In this document: positions 52,171 to 61,450 of the stretch, in pieces | Position numbering within the stretch: the stretch's first letter is position 1 | Layout: each line of letters opens with the position of its first letter | Origin: Azospirillum sp. TSH100 | Lineage (GTDB): Bacteria > Pseudomonadota > Alphaproteobacteria > Azospirillales > Azospirillaceae | DNA: 64,000 nucleotides | Assembly (NCBI RefSeq): GCF_004923295.1 | Contig: NZ_CP039636.1 | Coordinates: 741,001-805,000, forward strand | Reading direction: 5' to 3' | Notes under the pieces: model-generated | Databases searched by the model: none | What the model was told of the DNA's origin: nothing | What the model saw: only the letters and a program-made list of their open reading frames with translations | Translations under genes and position numbers: made by a program

Positions 52171-53720
52171 GCGATCCCCCCTGCAATGGCCTGCCTCAGC
52201 ATGCCGGACACGCCGATGGTCTTGGTGCGCCAGGGCGTCGGCAGGCCCAGTTCCTGGGCCAGCAGCCGCGCCGTGATGCGTGCGCCCTCAAAGATGACCG
52301 GCAACCCGCTGCCAGGATGGGTGCCGCCCCCCACCAGATAGACGCCGTCCAGATCCTCGAACCGGTTGCGTGGGCGGCGGTGCAACATCTGGTCGAGGCT
52401 GTGCGCCAGATTGAAGGTGGCACCGCGGTGCACGGCGAACTGGCTTTCCCAGTCGGCCGGCGTCACGACCCGCTCCACCCGGATGCGGCGTTCCAGATCC
52501 GTCAGCCCGAAGCCGGCTAATCGATCGAGGATGAGCCGGCGGTAGTGCGGCGCCTCGGTCTTCCAGTCGATGTGGCCGCGCTGGTGGCCGACCGGGACCA
52601 GGATGTAGAGCGTGCTGCCGCCGGGCGGCGCCAGTTGCGGATCGGTGACGCAGGCGTTCTGCACATAGATCGACGGCCGACGCGGCAATTCCCTGCATTC
52701 CTCGATCTCCGCGAGATTGCGGGCGTAATCCTCCGCCAGAAAGACGGTGTGGTGATCCAGCCCGTCCAGTTTGCCCTCAATGCCGAGATACAGCATGAAG
52801 GTGGAGCAGGAGAATTTCTTGGTGGCGAGGCGGGCGTCGCTCCAGCGCCGTCGCAGATCGTCGGGAACCAGCGTCGTCATGGCGCGGGCGAAGTCGGCAT
52901 TGATGACCAGCGCGTCCGCCGGATAATCGCCGGCCTTCGTCCGCACGCCGACGGCGCGGCGGCCTTGGAAGCTGATGTGCCGCACCGTTTCGTTCAGCCG
53001 GATGGCGACGCCCAGGCTTTCCGCCGTTCGGCGCATCGCCTCCATCACCGCTTCCGTCCCGCCGCGTGGATGGAAGACACCATGTTCATGCTCCAGAAAG
53101 GACAGGATGGTGAACAGGCTGGGACAGCGGAAGGGCGACATGCCCAGATATTTGCTCTGGAACGAGAAAGCGAGGCGGATGCGCGGATCCCGGAAATAGC
53201 GGGATAAATCCGCATCCACCGACCGGTGGGGCGCCAGTCGGCCCAAGGCCTTCAACATGGGCAGCGAGGCCAGCGACCATGGGCTGGAAAAGTCCGATTC
53301 CAGAACCGGACGGAAACGCTCCATCTTCGCGCGGTTGTCGGCGAGGAAGCGCGGCAGCCCGTCGGAGTCTTGCGGGTTGAGCCTGGCGATTTCCGCCATC
53401 AGTGCTTTCACCTGAGCATGAACGCGCAGTTCGCCGCCACCTTCGAACACCAGCCGGTAAAGCGGGTCGAGGCGGACCAGATCGACCTCGTCCGACAGGC
53501 GCCGGCCACAGGCTGCGAAGATTTCCTCCAGGATGCGGGGATAGAGGAAGAAGGTCGGGCCGCTGTCGAAGCGGTAGCCATCAAGCGAGAAGCCCGCCGA
53601 CCGGCCGCCGATGCGGTCCTGCCGCTCCAACACCGTCACCTTCGCCCCGGTGAGCGCCAGGAGCATCGCGGATGCCAATCCGCCCGGTCCCGCGCCGATG
53701 ATCACGACTTGTCGTTCCAT
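52167..53720 (-). CDS. CrtI/CrtN-family carotenoid desaturase or oxidase (first of pair)
   Basis: A 517-residue FAD protein of the CrtI/CrtN family. The fold begins VVIIGAGPGGLASAMLLALTG near residue 4, followed by IGGRSAGFSLDGYRFDSGPTFFLYP, and ends with GVYLVGGGTHPGSGLPVIFEGARI near 460. It is the first gene of a five-gene minus-strand operon with overlaps: two desaturase/oxidases, acyltransferase, glycosyltransferase, sulfotransferase. Together with the divergent aldehyde dehydrogenase this fits a C30 diapolycopenoate-type pathway as in Methylobacterium or Staphylococcus. The squalene/diapophytoene-forming genes are not in the window. Confidence 0.9.
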   Translation of the reverse strand: MERQVVIIGAGPGGLASAMLLALTGAKVTVLERQDRIGGRSAGFSLDGYRFDSGPTFFLYPRILEEIFAACGRRLSDEVDLVRLDPLYRLVFEGGGELRVHAQVKALMAEIARLNPQDSDGLPRFLADNRAKMERFRPVLESDFSSPWSLASLPMLKALGRLAPHRSVDADLSRYFRDPRIRLAFSFQSKYLGMSPFRCPSLFTILSFLEHEHGVFHPRGGTEAVMEAMRRTAESLGVAIRLNETVRHISFQGRRAVGVRTKAGDYPADALVINADFARAMTTLVPDDLRRRWSDARLATKKFSCSTFMLYLGIEGKLDGLDHHTVFLAEDYARNLAEIEECRELPRRPSIYVQNACVTDPQLAPPGGSTLYILVPVGHQRGHIDWKTEAPHYRRLILDRLAGFGLTDLERRIRVERVVTPADWESQFAVHRGATFNLAHSLDQMLHRRPRNRFEDLDGVYLVGGGTHPGSGLPVIFEGARITARLLAQELGLPTPWRTKTIGVSGMLRQAIAGGIA

Positions 53721-53783
53721 CCGCTTGCCAAACGCTCCTGCGCAGCCGAACTCAGTCGTGAATGTTACGAAGCTGGATCAAAA

Positions 53784-55277
53784 ATGGATCGCAACAACAC
53801 CCCCTCCTCTGATGTCGTAACTCCATGGAGAAGAGCGGTAATCCATCGGCATGAGGCAGGATTTGCGGCATGGTCCGAACAAGATATTTTGGCGCGACTT
53901 TCGGTTATTCGCGGACTCCGCCACCGGATTGCCGAAAATGCCTTTGATCTGGTTGCATCACTGAAATCACGCCCTGCTCGACAGGCTGCGGAGAGCATCA
54001 GCGCCGAAATACTGCCGCTTGCGGAGGCTTGCCGGTTTCTGGAACGTGAAGCGGCTGGACTGCTGGCACCGAAACTGCTTGGTCGGCGCGGGCGTCCGGT
54101 CTGGCTGTTCGGCGTGGAGGCGGAGGTGCGGCGGGAACCAGTCGGCACGATCCTGATCGTCGGGCCGTCCAACTACCCGCTTCTGCTGCCGGGCATTCAA
54201 GCGGTCCAGGCATTGACGGCCGGAAACCGGGTGCTGGTCAAGCCGGCGCCGGGATGCGGTGCGCCGATGGTCCTGCTCGGACGTCGGCTGGAGGAGGCCG
54301 GGCTCCCCCCGGGAGTGTTCCGAGTGCTCGACGAATCCATCGATGCAGCGGAGGACGCCATTGCGGACGGCATCGACAAGCTGGTGCTGACCGGATCGGC
54401 GGACACCGGGCGCGCCGTGGCCGAACGGCTCGCCCGGCATCTCGTGCCGTCGACGATGGAGCTGTCCGGGAACGACGCCGTCTTCGTTCTGCCCGGCGCG
54501 GAGGTGGAACTGATCGCCCGCGCGCTGGCCTTTGGTCTGCGTCTCAATGGGTCCGCCACCTGCATCGCCCCGCGGCGTGTCTTCATTCCGAGCGGAATGG
54601 CGGCGGATTTGGAGGCGGCGCTCCTCAGCCATGTCGGCAGCCTCCCGCCGGTGCCGGTTTCTCTGCCGACCAGACGCCGTCTCGCCATCCTGGCGCAGCA
54701 GGCGGTGGCGGAGGGGGCGCGCGCACTGACGGATCTGCCGCGGGAGGACAGCCAGGCGATGGCGCCGCTGATCCTTGCCGATGCGGCACCGACGATGGCG
54801 ATGCTGTGCGAAGAGATCTTCGCCCCTGTCCTGTCTCTGGTCCCGGTGATGGACATGGAGCAGGCGCTCGATGCCGCTGCCGCCTGCCCCTATGCGCTGG
54901 GAGCCTCGGTCTTCGGTCCGCAGGACGAGGCACGGACGCTGGCCGGGCGGATCGATGCCGGGACGGTGACGATCAACGACCTGATCGTGCCGACAGCCGA
55001 CCCGCGCCTGCCCTTCGGCGGGCGCCATGCCAGCGGCTGGGGTGTGACGCGCGGAGCGGAAGGATTGCTGGAGATGACGCAGGTGAAAACCGTCGCGATC
55101 CGCAAGGGGCGGTCACGTCCCCATTTCGCCCCGCCGCGCCAGGGTGACGAGGCGCTGATGCTGGCGGCGCTGCGCCTGCTTCATGGCGGTCGTGGAACCC
55201 GCATCGCGGCGTTGAGGCGGTTGGTGCAGGCCGTGCGTGGACGATCCGTGCCTGACGAGAAACATCGCAAGGGATGA
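53784..55277 (+). CDS. Aldehyde dehydrogenase (carotenoid aldehyde type)
   Basis: A 497-residue NAD(P)-dependent aldehyde dehydrogenase. REPVGTILIVGPSNYPLLLP near residue 117 and VLVKPAPG form the cofactor site, VLTGSADTGRAVAERLA follows, the general base is Glu226 in TMELSGNDAVFV, and the nucleophile is Cys260 in NGSATCIAPRR. EEIFAPVLSLVP near 360 and PFGGRHASGWG near 425 are also typical. The atypical ELSGND (usually ELGGK) points to the subgroup that oxidises carotenoid or apocarotenoid aldehydes to carboxylates. It is divergent from the desaturase operon with about 60 bases between starts, supporting shared control. The C-terminal ~50 residues are basic. Confidence 0.86.
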   Translation: MDRNNTPSSDVVTPWRRAVIHRHEAGFAAWSEQDILARLSVIRGLRHRIAENAFDLVASLKSRPARQAAESISAEILPLAEACRFLEREAAGLLAPKLLGRRGRPVWLFGVEAEVRREPVGTILIVGPSNYPLLLPGIQAVQALTAGNRVLVKPAPGCGAPMVLLGRRLEEAGLPPGVFRVLDESIDAAEDAIADGIDKLVLTGSADTGRAVAERLARHLVPSTMELSGNDAVFVLPGAEVELIARALAFGLRLNGSATCIAPRRVFIPSGMAADLEAALLSHVGSLPPVPVSLPTRRRLAILAQQAVAEGARALTDLPREDSQAMAPLILADAAPTMAMLCEEIFAPVLSLVPVMDMEQALDAAAACPYALGASVFGPQDEARTLAGRIDAGTVTINDLIVPTADPRLPFGGRHASGWGVTRGAEGLLEMTQVKTVAIRKGRSRPHFAPPRQGDEALMLAALRLLHGGRGTRIAALRRLVQAVRGRSVPDEKHRKG

Positions 55278-55281
55278 GCGG

Positions 55282-55743
55282 ATGCTTGCCTTGCTCCTTG
55301 CCGGCTTGATCGGTGTCGTTGCCGGTTCTCGCACCCTGATCGCACCGGCGGCCGTCAGTTGGGGCGCCTGTGGCGGATGGCTCGATGTCTCGGGAAGCTG
55401 GCTCTTCTTCCTGGGGCAGCCGGTTTCGCCCTGGGTCTTCACGGCCATGGCAGTGGTGGAACTGATCGTCGACAAGCTGCCGACCACCCCCAGCCGCAAG
55501 CTGCCCTTCGCCTTCGCCAGTCGCATCGCCGGGGGCGCTATTGCCGGCGCGGCGATCAGTGCGAATACCGGATTCTGGATCGGCGGACTGGTCGCCGGCG
55601 GCATCGGCGCCGTCGCAGGCACGCTGGTCGGCTATGCCGCCCGCATGCGCATGACCGCCGCCTTCGGCCGTGATCGTCCCGCTGCTGTGATCGAAGACGC
55701 GGTGGCGCTGGCGGCGGCGGTGCTGATCATTGGAATGGCGTGA
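55282..55743 (+). CDS. DUF4126-type membrane protein
   Basis: A 153-residue integral membrane protein starting at ATG 55282, 4 bases after the aldehyde dehydrogenase stop, so likely co-transcribed. LLAGLIGVVAGSRTLIAPAAVSWGA at the start and VVELIVDKLPTTPSRK near residue 67 are typical of DUF4126, followed by Gly/Ala-rich helices (ASRIAGGAIAGAAISA and VAGGIGAVAGTLVGY). Function in this family is unknown; a frequent partner of carotenoid aldehyde genes would be worth testing. Confidence 0.82.
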   Translation: MLALLLAGLIGVVAGSRTLIAPAAVSWGACGGWLDVSGSWLFFLGQPVSPWVFTAMAVVELIVDKLPTTPSRKLPFAFASRIAGGAIAGAAISANTGFWIGGLVAGGIGAVAGTLVGYAARMRMTAAFGRDRPAAVIEDAVALAAAVLIIGMA

Positions 55744-56010
55744 GGCTATTCCTTGATGAACTTCAACCTATATGAGCGAAGATGCATCGCATTCCGGTCT
55801 TTGCACCACTGAAAGTTGGTTGCCGAATGTGGGAGAATTAGGCATATCGGAGATAAATTCTATTCTATGACCAAACGCTGATCTACTTCCTACGCATATC
55901 AGGGTACGAATAAATTCTGTGCGTTCAAGGCAGCCTGTGGCAAATCCGGATGATCCTTCGTTGCGTAAAATACTCCCAGAGAGTTACCGGAACCGAGGAT
56001 CGTCCGAAAC

Positions 56011-57372
56011 ATGACCGTCGAGCCGACTGACGCGCAGGCAAAGCGACTTGCCACCTTCTCCATCACCGATGAGGATCTGGCCCGCTTGCGGGGTAACCGT
56101 GAGTTCGTGGAACGTCGGCTTCCCGCGCTTTTGGAAGACTGGCACCGCTATTTCGACGCGTGGCCGGAGATCCAGGCTGCGCTGAAGCGTCCCGAGGTGC
56201 ATGCCGCCCGTCTGGACCATTGGATGCGCGCAGCCTCGGGACGGATCGATGGCGGTTTCGCGGAGTCCGCGAAGCGCCTCGCGACCCAGTTCTATCGGAA
56301 TGGGGTTCCCGGCTATGCCGTGGCCATTTGTCATCATGTCGTCAGTTCCAACATCGCCCGCGAACTGGGGCTGACCGGCGGCGACGAGGGGCTGGCAGCC
56401 AGCCTGTTCGGTGCCAATGCCCGCCGCAACCGGGCGGCCCAGCTGGAAACGCTGAACAAGATCACATGGTTCGACATGGAACTGCTGCTGGAGACCTATC
56501 AGGCTGCGGAGGAGGAGAGCAAGCGCGCAACGCTCGACCGGCTCGCCGGCAGTTTCGAACACAGCGTGAAGAGCATCGTCGAGGGCACTGTCGCCGCTTC
56601 CAACCAGATGCAGGCCAACGCCCAGCGCATGTCGGCGATCGCCACCACCACCAGCCGCCGCTCGTCCGAAGTCGCGTCGGAGACGGAGGTCGCGTCGTCC
56701 AGCATGCAGACGGTGGCCGCGGCGACTGAACAGCTGGCCAGCTCCATCTCCGACATCAGCCGGCACGTCAATGAATCCTCCCGCATCTCCTCCTCTGCCG
56801 TCGACGAGGCGGAGAGGACCAAGGGCACCGTCAGCGGGCTGGTGGACGCGGCCCAGCGCATCGGTGATGTGGTCAACCTGATCAACAACATCGCCAGCCA
56901 GACCAATCTGCTGGCATTGAACGCCACCATCGAGGCGGCGCGGGCCGGAGAAGCAGGCAAGGGCTTCGCCGTGGTCGCCAGCGAGGTGAAGAGCCTCGCC
57001 AACCAGACCGCCAAGGCGACGGAGGACATCTCCAGCCAGATCGCCGGCATGCAGAACGCCGCCGCCGAGGCAGCCGAGGCGATCCATGCGGTGGGCCGCA
57101 CCATCACCCACATCAACGAGATCGTCACCACCGTCGCCGCCACTGTGGAGGAGCAGACGGCTGCGACGCAGGAGATAACCCGCAACGTGCAAGAGGTTGC
57201 CGTCGGTTCCCGCCGGGTCACCGACTCCATCGGCGAGGTGACGCAATCCTCCTCGGAGACCGGCGGCATCGCACAGGAGGTGCTGGCCGCCGCCGGTCTG
57301 CTGCACCGGCAGGCTGACGAGTTGAACCGGGGCGTCGGCGATTTCCTGAACCGCATCCGCACGGCCCGCTGA
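56011..57372 (+). CDS. Globin-coupled-type methyl-accepting chemotaxis protein
   Basis: A 453-residue soluble chemoreceptor. Residues ~10-160 resemble a protoglobin-type sensor (FSITDEDLARLRGNREFVERRLPALLEDWHRYF; RLDHWMRAASGRIDGGFAESAKR). Residues ~200-450 are the signalling coiled coil, with the hairpin tip NNIASQTNLLALNATIEAARAGEAGKGFAVVASEVK near 295. No membrane segment is seen. In aligned globin sensors the heme-binding His occurs in an H-x-R-x-G pattern; here the matching string is FYRNGVP, with Phe94 in that place. The fold may therefore be heme-free or use another ligand (His108/109). The globin assignment itself is from pattern, so moderate. Confidence 0.75.
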   Translation: MTVEPTDAQAKRLATFSITDEDLARLRGNREFVERRLPALLEDWHRYFDAWPEIQAALKRPEVHAARLDHWMRAASGRIDGGFAESAKRLATQFYRNGVPGYAVAICHHVVSSNIARELGLTGGDEGLAASLFGANARRNRAAQLETLNKITWFDMELLLETYQAAEEESKRATLDRLAGSFEHSVKSIVEGTVAASNQMQANAQRMSAIATTTSRRSSEVASETEVASSSMQTVAAATEQLASSISDISRHVNESSRISSSAVDEAERTKGTVSGLVDAAQRIGDVVNLINNIASQTNLLALNATIEAARAGEAGKGFAVVASEVKSLANQTAKATEDISSQIAGMQNAAAEAAEAIHAVGRTITHINEIVTTVAATVEEQTAATQEITRNVQEVAVGSRRVTDSIGEVTQSSSETGGIAQEVLAAAGLLHRQADELNRGVGDFLNRIRTAR

Positions 57373-57481
57373 GCTGCCGAACGGCCTTGCATGGCTGCCG
57401 CGCCGCGTCGCCTGCTGGACGGACCAGGGCGACGGCAGGCAGCATGAGTCGGTCGCAATTCATTCGTGCAGGTATGGGGTC

Positions 57482-58582
57482 GTGCTGGGTGCAAAGGGCT
57501 TTGGCGGGAAATGTGGCGGTGATGACGGCGGACCGGGCCGGTTCCGTCTGAGAAAGGTCGGGCAATGGATGGGCCTGCTCGTCCTGTCGGCCGTGGTGAC
57601 GCTGGGGCTGGATGCGACCGGGCTGCCGGCGGCGTGGCTGATCGGCCCGATGATCGGAGCCATCGCGCTTGGCGTCGGCGGAGCGTCCATCCGGGTTCCA
57701 CCTTCCGGCTTCACCTTGGCACAGGCGATCATCGGCTGCCTCGTAGCCCATGCCGTGACCTCGTCGATCCTGCTGTCCATCGCCCGCAACTGGCCGCTGA
57801 TGCTGGGAACCGTCGGTCTGACGGTGGTGGTCAGCGGCATCGTCGGCTGGCTGTTCGTCCGCTACGGCAGCCTGCCCGGCACCACCGCCGCCTGGGGCGT
57901 TTCGCCGGGGGCAGCCTCCGCCATGGTCGCCATGGCCGGGGATTATGGAGCGGACGTGCGGCTGGTCGCGGTGATGCAATATCTGCGCGTTGTCCTGGTG
58001 GTGCTCAGCGCCTCCTTCGTGACGCATGCGCTCACTGCCGGATCGGAGGGCACCGGCATCCCAGTGGCACCGGTCGAGGCGCTGGACCTGCGCGGGCTGG
58101 CGGCGACATTGCTGGTCGCCGCAGTGGGCGGCTGGATCGGCCACCGCTTCCGCATTCCGTCGGGTGCCCTTCTGCTGCCGATGGTGCTGGGCGCGCTGAT
58201 CCAGGCCGGCGCCGGCGTGACGCTGCAACTGCCGCATGCGCTGCTGACCGTCACCTATACCCTCATCGGCTGGAGCATCGGCCTGCGCTTCACGCGCGAG
58301 GTGCTGAGCCACGCGCTGCGCGCGGTGCCGCAGATGCTGTTGTCCACCGGGCTCATGATCGCGTTGTGCAGCCTGTCTGCCTGGGTGCTGGTCACGCTTC
58401 TGCCGACCGATCCACTGACCGCCTTTCTTGCCACCAGCCCGGGCGGGCTCGATTCCGTTGTTGTGATCGCGCTGGGCAGCGGCGTGGACCTGCCGTTGGT
58501 GCTTGCCCTGCAAACGCTGCGGCTGTTCGTGGTTGTGCTGTCGGGGCCGCCGCTGGCCCGGCTGATCGCGCGCTATGCCTGA
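57482..58582 (+). CDS. AbrB-family membrane protein
   Basis: A ~366-residue (or ~337 if ATG 57569 is used) integral membrane protein of the AbrB/putative ammonia monooxygenase-labelled family, with two similar halves of about five helices. Repeated motifs are LPAAWLIGPMIGAIALG near residue 48 and IPSGALLLPMVLGALIQAG near 222, with GTTAAWGVSPGAASAMVAMAGDYGADVRLVAVMQYLR between and SPGGLDSVVVIALGSGVDLPLVLALQTLR at the end. Function is not established in the family; earlier 'ammonia monooxygenase' labels are not supported. The GTG start at 57482 is the longest option. Confidence 0.82.
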   Translation: MLGAKGFGGKCGGDDGGPGRFRLRKVGQWMGLLVLSAVVTLGLDATGLPAAWLIGPMIGAIALGVGGASIRVPPSGFTLAQAIIGCLVAHAVTSSILLSIARNWPLMLGTVGLTVVVSGIVGWLFVRYGSLPGTTAAWGVSPGAASAMVAMAGDYGADVRLVAVMQYLRVVLVVLSASFVTHALTAGSEGTGIPVAPVEALDLRGLAATLLVAAVGGWIGHRFRIPSGALLLPMVLGALIQAGAGVTLQLPHALLTVTYTLIGWSIGLRFTREVLSHALRAVPQMLLSTGLMIALCSLSAWVLVTLLPTDPLTAFLATSPGGLDSVVVIALGSGVDLPLVLALQTLRLFVVVLSGPPLARLIARYA

Positions 58583-58687
58583 AGTTTTTTGCGACGACTG
58601 GGAGGTACCGGGACGGAACGTTGCACCAGCCTGGAACCGGGGCGTATTGTCAATGCCCCTGATGTCCCATCCCGGAGTGCCCCGGCA

Positions 58688-59845
58688 ATGACCGACCGTC
58701 CCCACCGTCCCGAAACCATCGCCGCCGGCGCCCTGGGCTTTGAGGACGCGGCCAGCGGTGCGGTGATCCCGCCGATCCATCCCTCCACCACCTATGTCCG
58801 GGATCCCGACAACGGTTATGGTCGAGGCCGGGTCTATGCCCGCGCCGACAATCCGACCTTCGACATCCCGGCCCGGACCATCACCGAGTTGGAGAAAGGG
58901 GCCGACACGCTGCTGTTCGCCTCAGGCATGGCGGCGGCGACCGCCGTGTTCCAGGCTCTGGATCCGGGCGACCATGTGCTGGTGCCGGACGTGATGTACT
59001 GGGCCTTCCGCAACTGGGTGCATGGGCCGGCCACCCGCTGGGGCCTGAAGGTCGAAGGGGTGGACACCAGCGACACCGACGCGGTGCGCGCGGCACTCCG
59101 CCCCGGCCAGACGCGGCTGGTCTGGGTGGAAACCCCGGCCAACCCGCTGTGGACCGTCACCGACATCGCCGCCGTTGCCGAACTGGCCCATGAAGCCGGG
59201 GCGTGGCTGGCGGTTGACAGCACCGTCGCCACCCCGGTGCTGACCCGGCCGCTGGAACTGGGCGCCGACATCGTCATGCATTCGGCGACCAAATACCTGA
59301 ACGGCCATTCCGACGTTGTGGCCGGCACACTGACCGCCGCCCGCAAGGACGAGTTCTGGGGCCGCATCAAAGCGGTGCAGACCCAGCAGGGCGGCATTCT
59401 CGGCAGCTTCGAGGCATGGCTGCTGCAACGCGGCCTGCGTACGCTGTTCGCCCGCGTCCGCTGGCAAAGCTCCGCCGCCATGGCCCTGGCGGAGCGTCTG
59501 TCCGCCCATCCGCAGGTGGCGGAGGTGCTCTACCCCGGCCTGCCCAGCTTCCCTGGTCACGGAATCGCCTCGCGGCAGATGAGCGGCGGTTATGGCGGCA
59601 TGCTGTCCATCCGGGTCAAGGGCGGCACCCAGGCAGCCATCGACACCGCCGGCCGCGTCGGCATCTGGCGCCGCGCCACTTCGCTGGGCGGGGTGGAAAG
59701 CCTGATCGAGCATCGCGCCAGCATCGAGGGGCCGAGCTCCCCGGTGCCGGGCGATCTGCTGCGCCTGTCGGTCGGGCTGGAGTCGCCCGACGACCTCTAT
59801 GACGATCTGGCCGAGGCACTGGTCAAGGCGTTCCACCAACGCTGA
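58688..59845 (+). CDS. metC: Cystathionine beta-lyase / gamma-synthase family PLP enzyme
   Basis: A 385-residue Cys/Met-metabolism PLP enzyme that splits cystathionine to homocysteine, pyruvate and ammonia, or a close relative. Motifs: YARADNPTFDIPARTITELE near residue 50 (usually YSRxxNPT), LLFASGMAAATAVF near 77, AVDSTVATPVLTRPLELGADIVMHSATKYLNGHSDV with the PLP Lys near 207, and ATSLGGVESLIEHRAS near 330. Family length is normal. MetC is the best fit, but MetB/MetY-like activities cannot be excluded, so the symbol is tentative. Confidence 0.82.
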   Translation: MTDRPHRPETIAAGALGFEDAASGAVIPPIHPSTTYVRDPDNGYGRGRVYARADNPTFDIPARTITELEKGADTLLFASGMAAATAVFQALDPGDHVLVPDVMYWAFRNWVHGPATRWGLKVEGVDTSDTDAVRAALRPGQTRLVWVETPANPLWTVTDIAAVAELAHEAGAWLAVDSTVATPVLTRPLELGADIVMHSATKYLNGHSDVVAGTLTAARKDEFWGRIKAVQTQQGGILGSFEAWLLQRGLRTLFARVRWQSSAAMALAERLSAHPQVAEVLYPGLPSFPGHGIASRQMSGGYGGMLSIRVKGGTQAAIDTAGRVGIWRRATSLGGVESLIEHRASIEGPSSPVPGDLLRLSVGLESPDDLYDDLAEALVKAFHQR

Positions 59846-59860
59846 GGAACCGCCGAGATT

Positions 59861-59886
59861 CCGCCGTCCGCGACAGCGGGTGGCGG
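59861..59886 (+). terminator. Hairpin after metC-like gene
   Basis: CCGCC-GT-CCGC and GCGG-GT-GGCGG pair around GACA with a symmetric internal loop, 15 bases past the stop. No T-run follows, so this is a weak call. Confidence 0.4.
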
Positions 59887-59947
59887 GACATTTCGACGCG
59901 GCACCGCTGGAACGCGCGTTTCCGAGTACCCCCAACGCGGATAGGGC

Positions 59948-59990
59948 TTGACAGTGAGAATGATTCGCGACGTTATTCGCTGAGAATAAG
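59948..59990 (+). promoter_or_regulatory. Promoter with Fur-like site before imelysin gene
   Basis: TTGACA (59948-59953) is a good -35, with GTTATT-like sequence 17-18 bases later as -10. Overlapping it, GAGAATGATTC and the inverted repeat TTATTC-GCTGA-GAATAA (59973-59989) resemble Fur-type hexamer arrays. This suggests iron-repressed transcription of the imelysin-multicopper oxidase genes. Confidence 0.6.
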
Positions 59991-60036
59991 TCGCACTTGC
60001 TGTCATTACCGACCACCGACGTTCGAGGAGACCTCC

Positions 60037-61311
<1,275 letters not shown>

Positions 61312-61450
61312 GCGCTTCCCCCGGCACCGGTTCCGCGCTGTCCCGCGCAATACCGGTCTCCCTGAGCTTCCCTTCCAGGCCGATCCGGCCGGGGATGGCG
61401 GCGGGATCGGTGCCGGCCCTTTTCCTGCCTTATGGTATCGGACCATCGTC

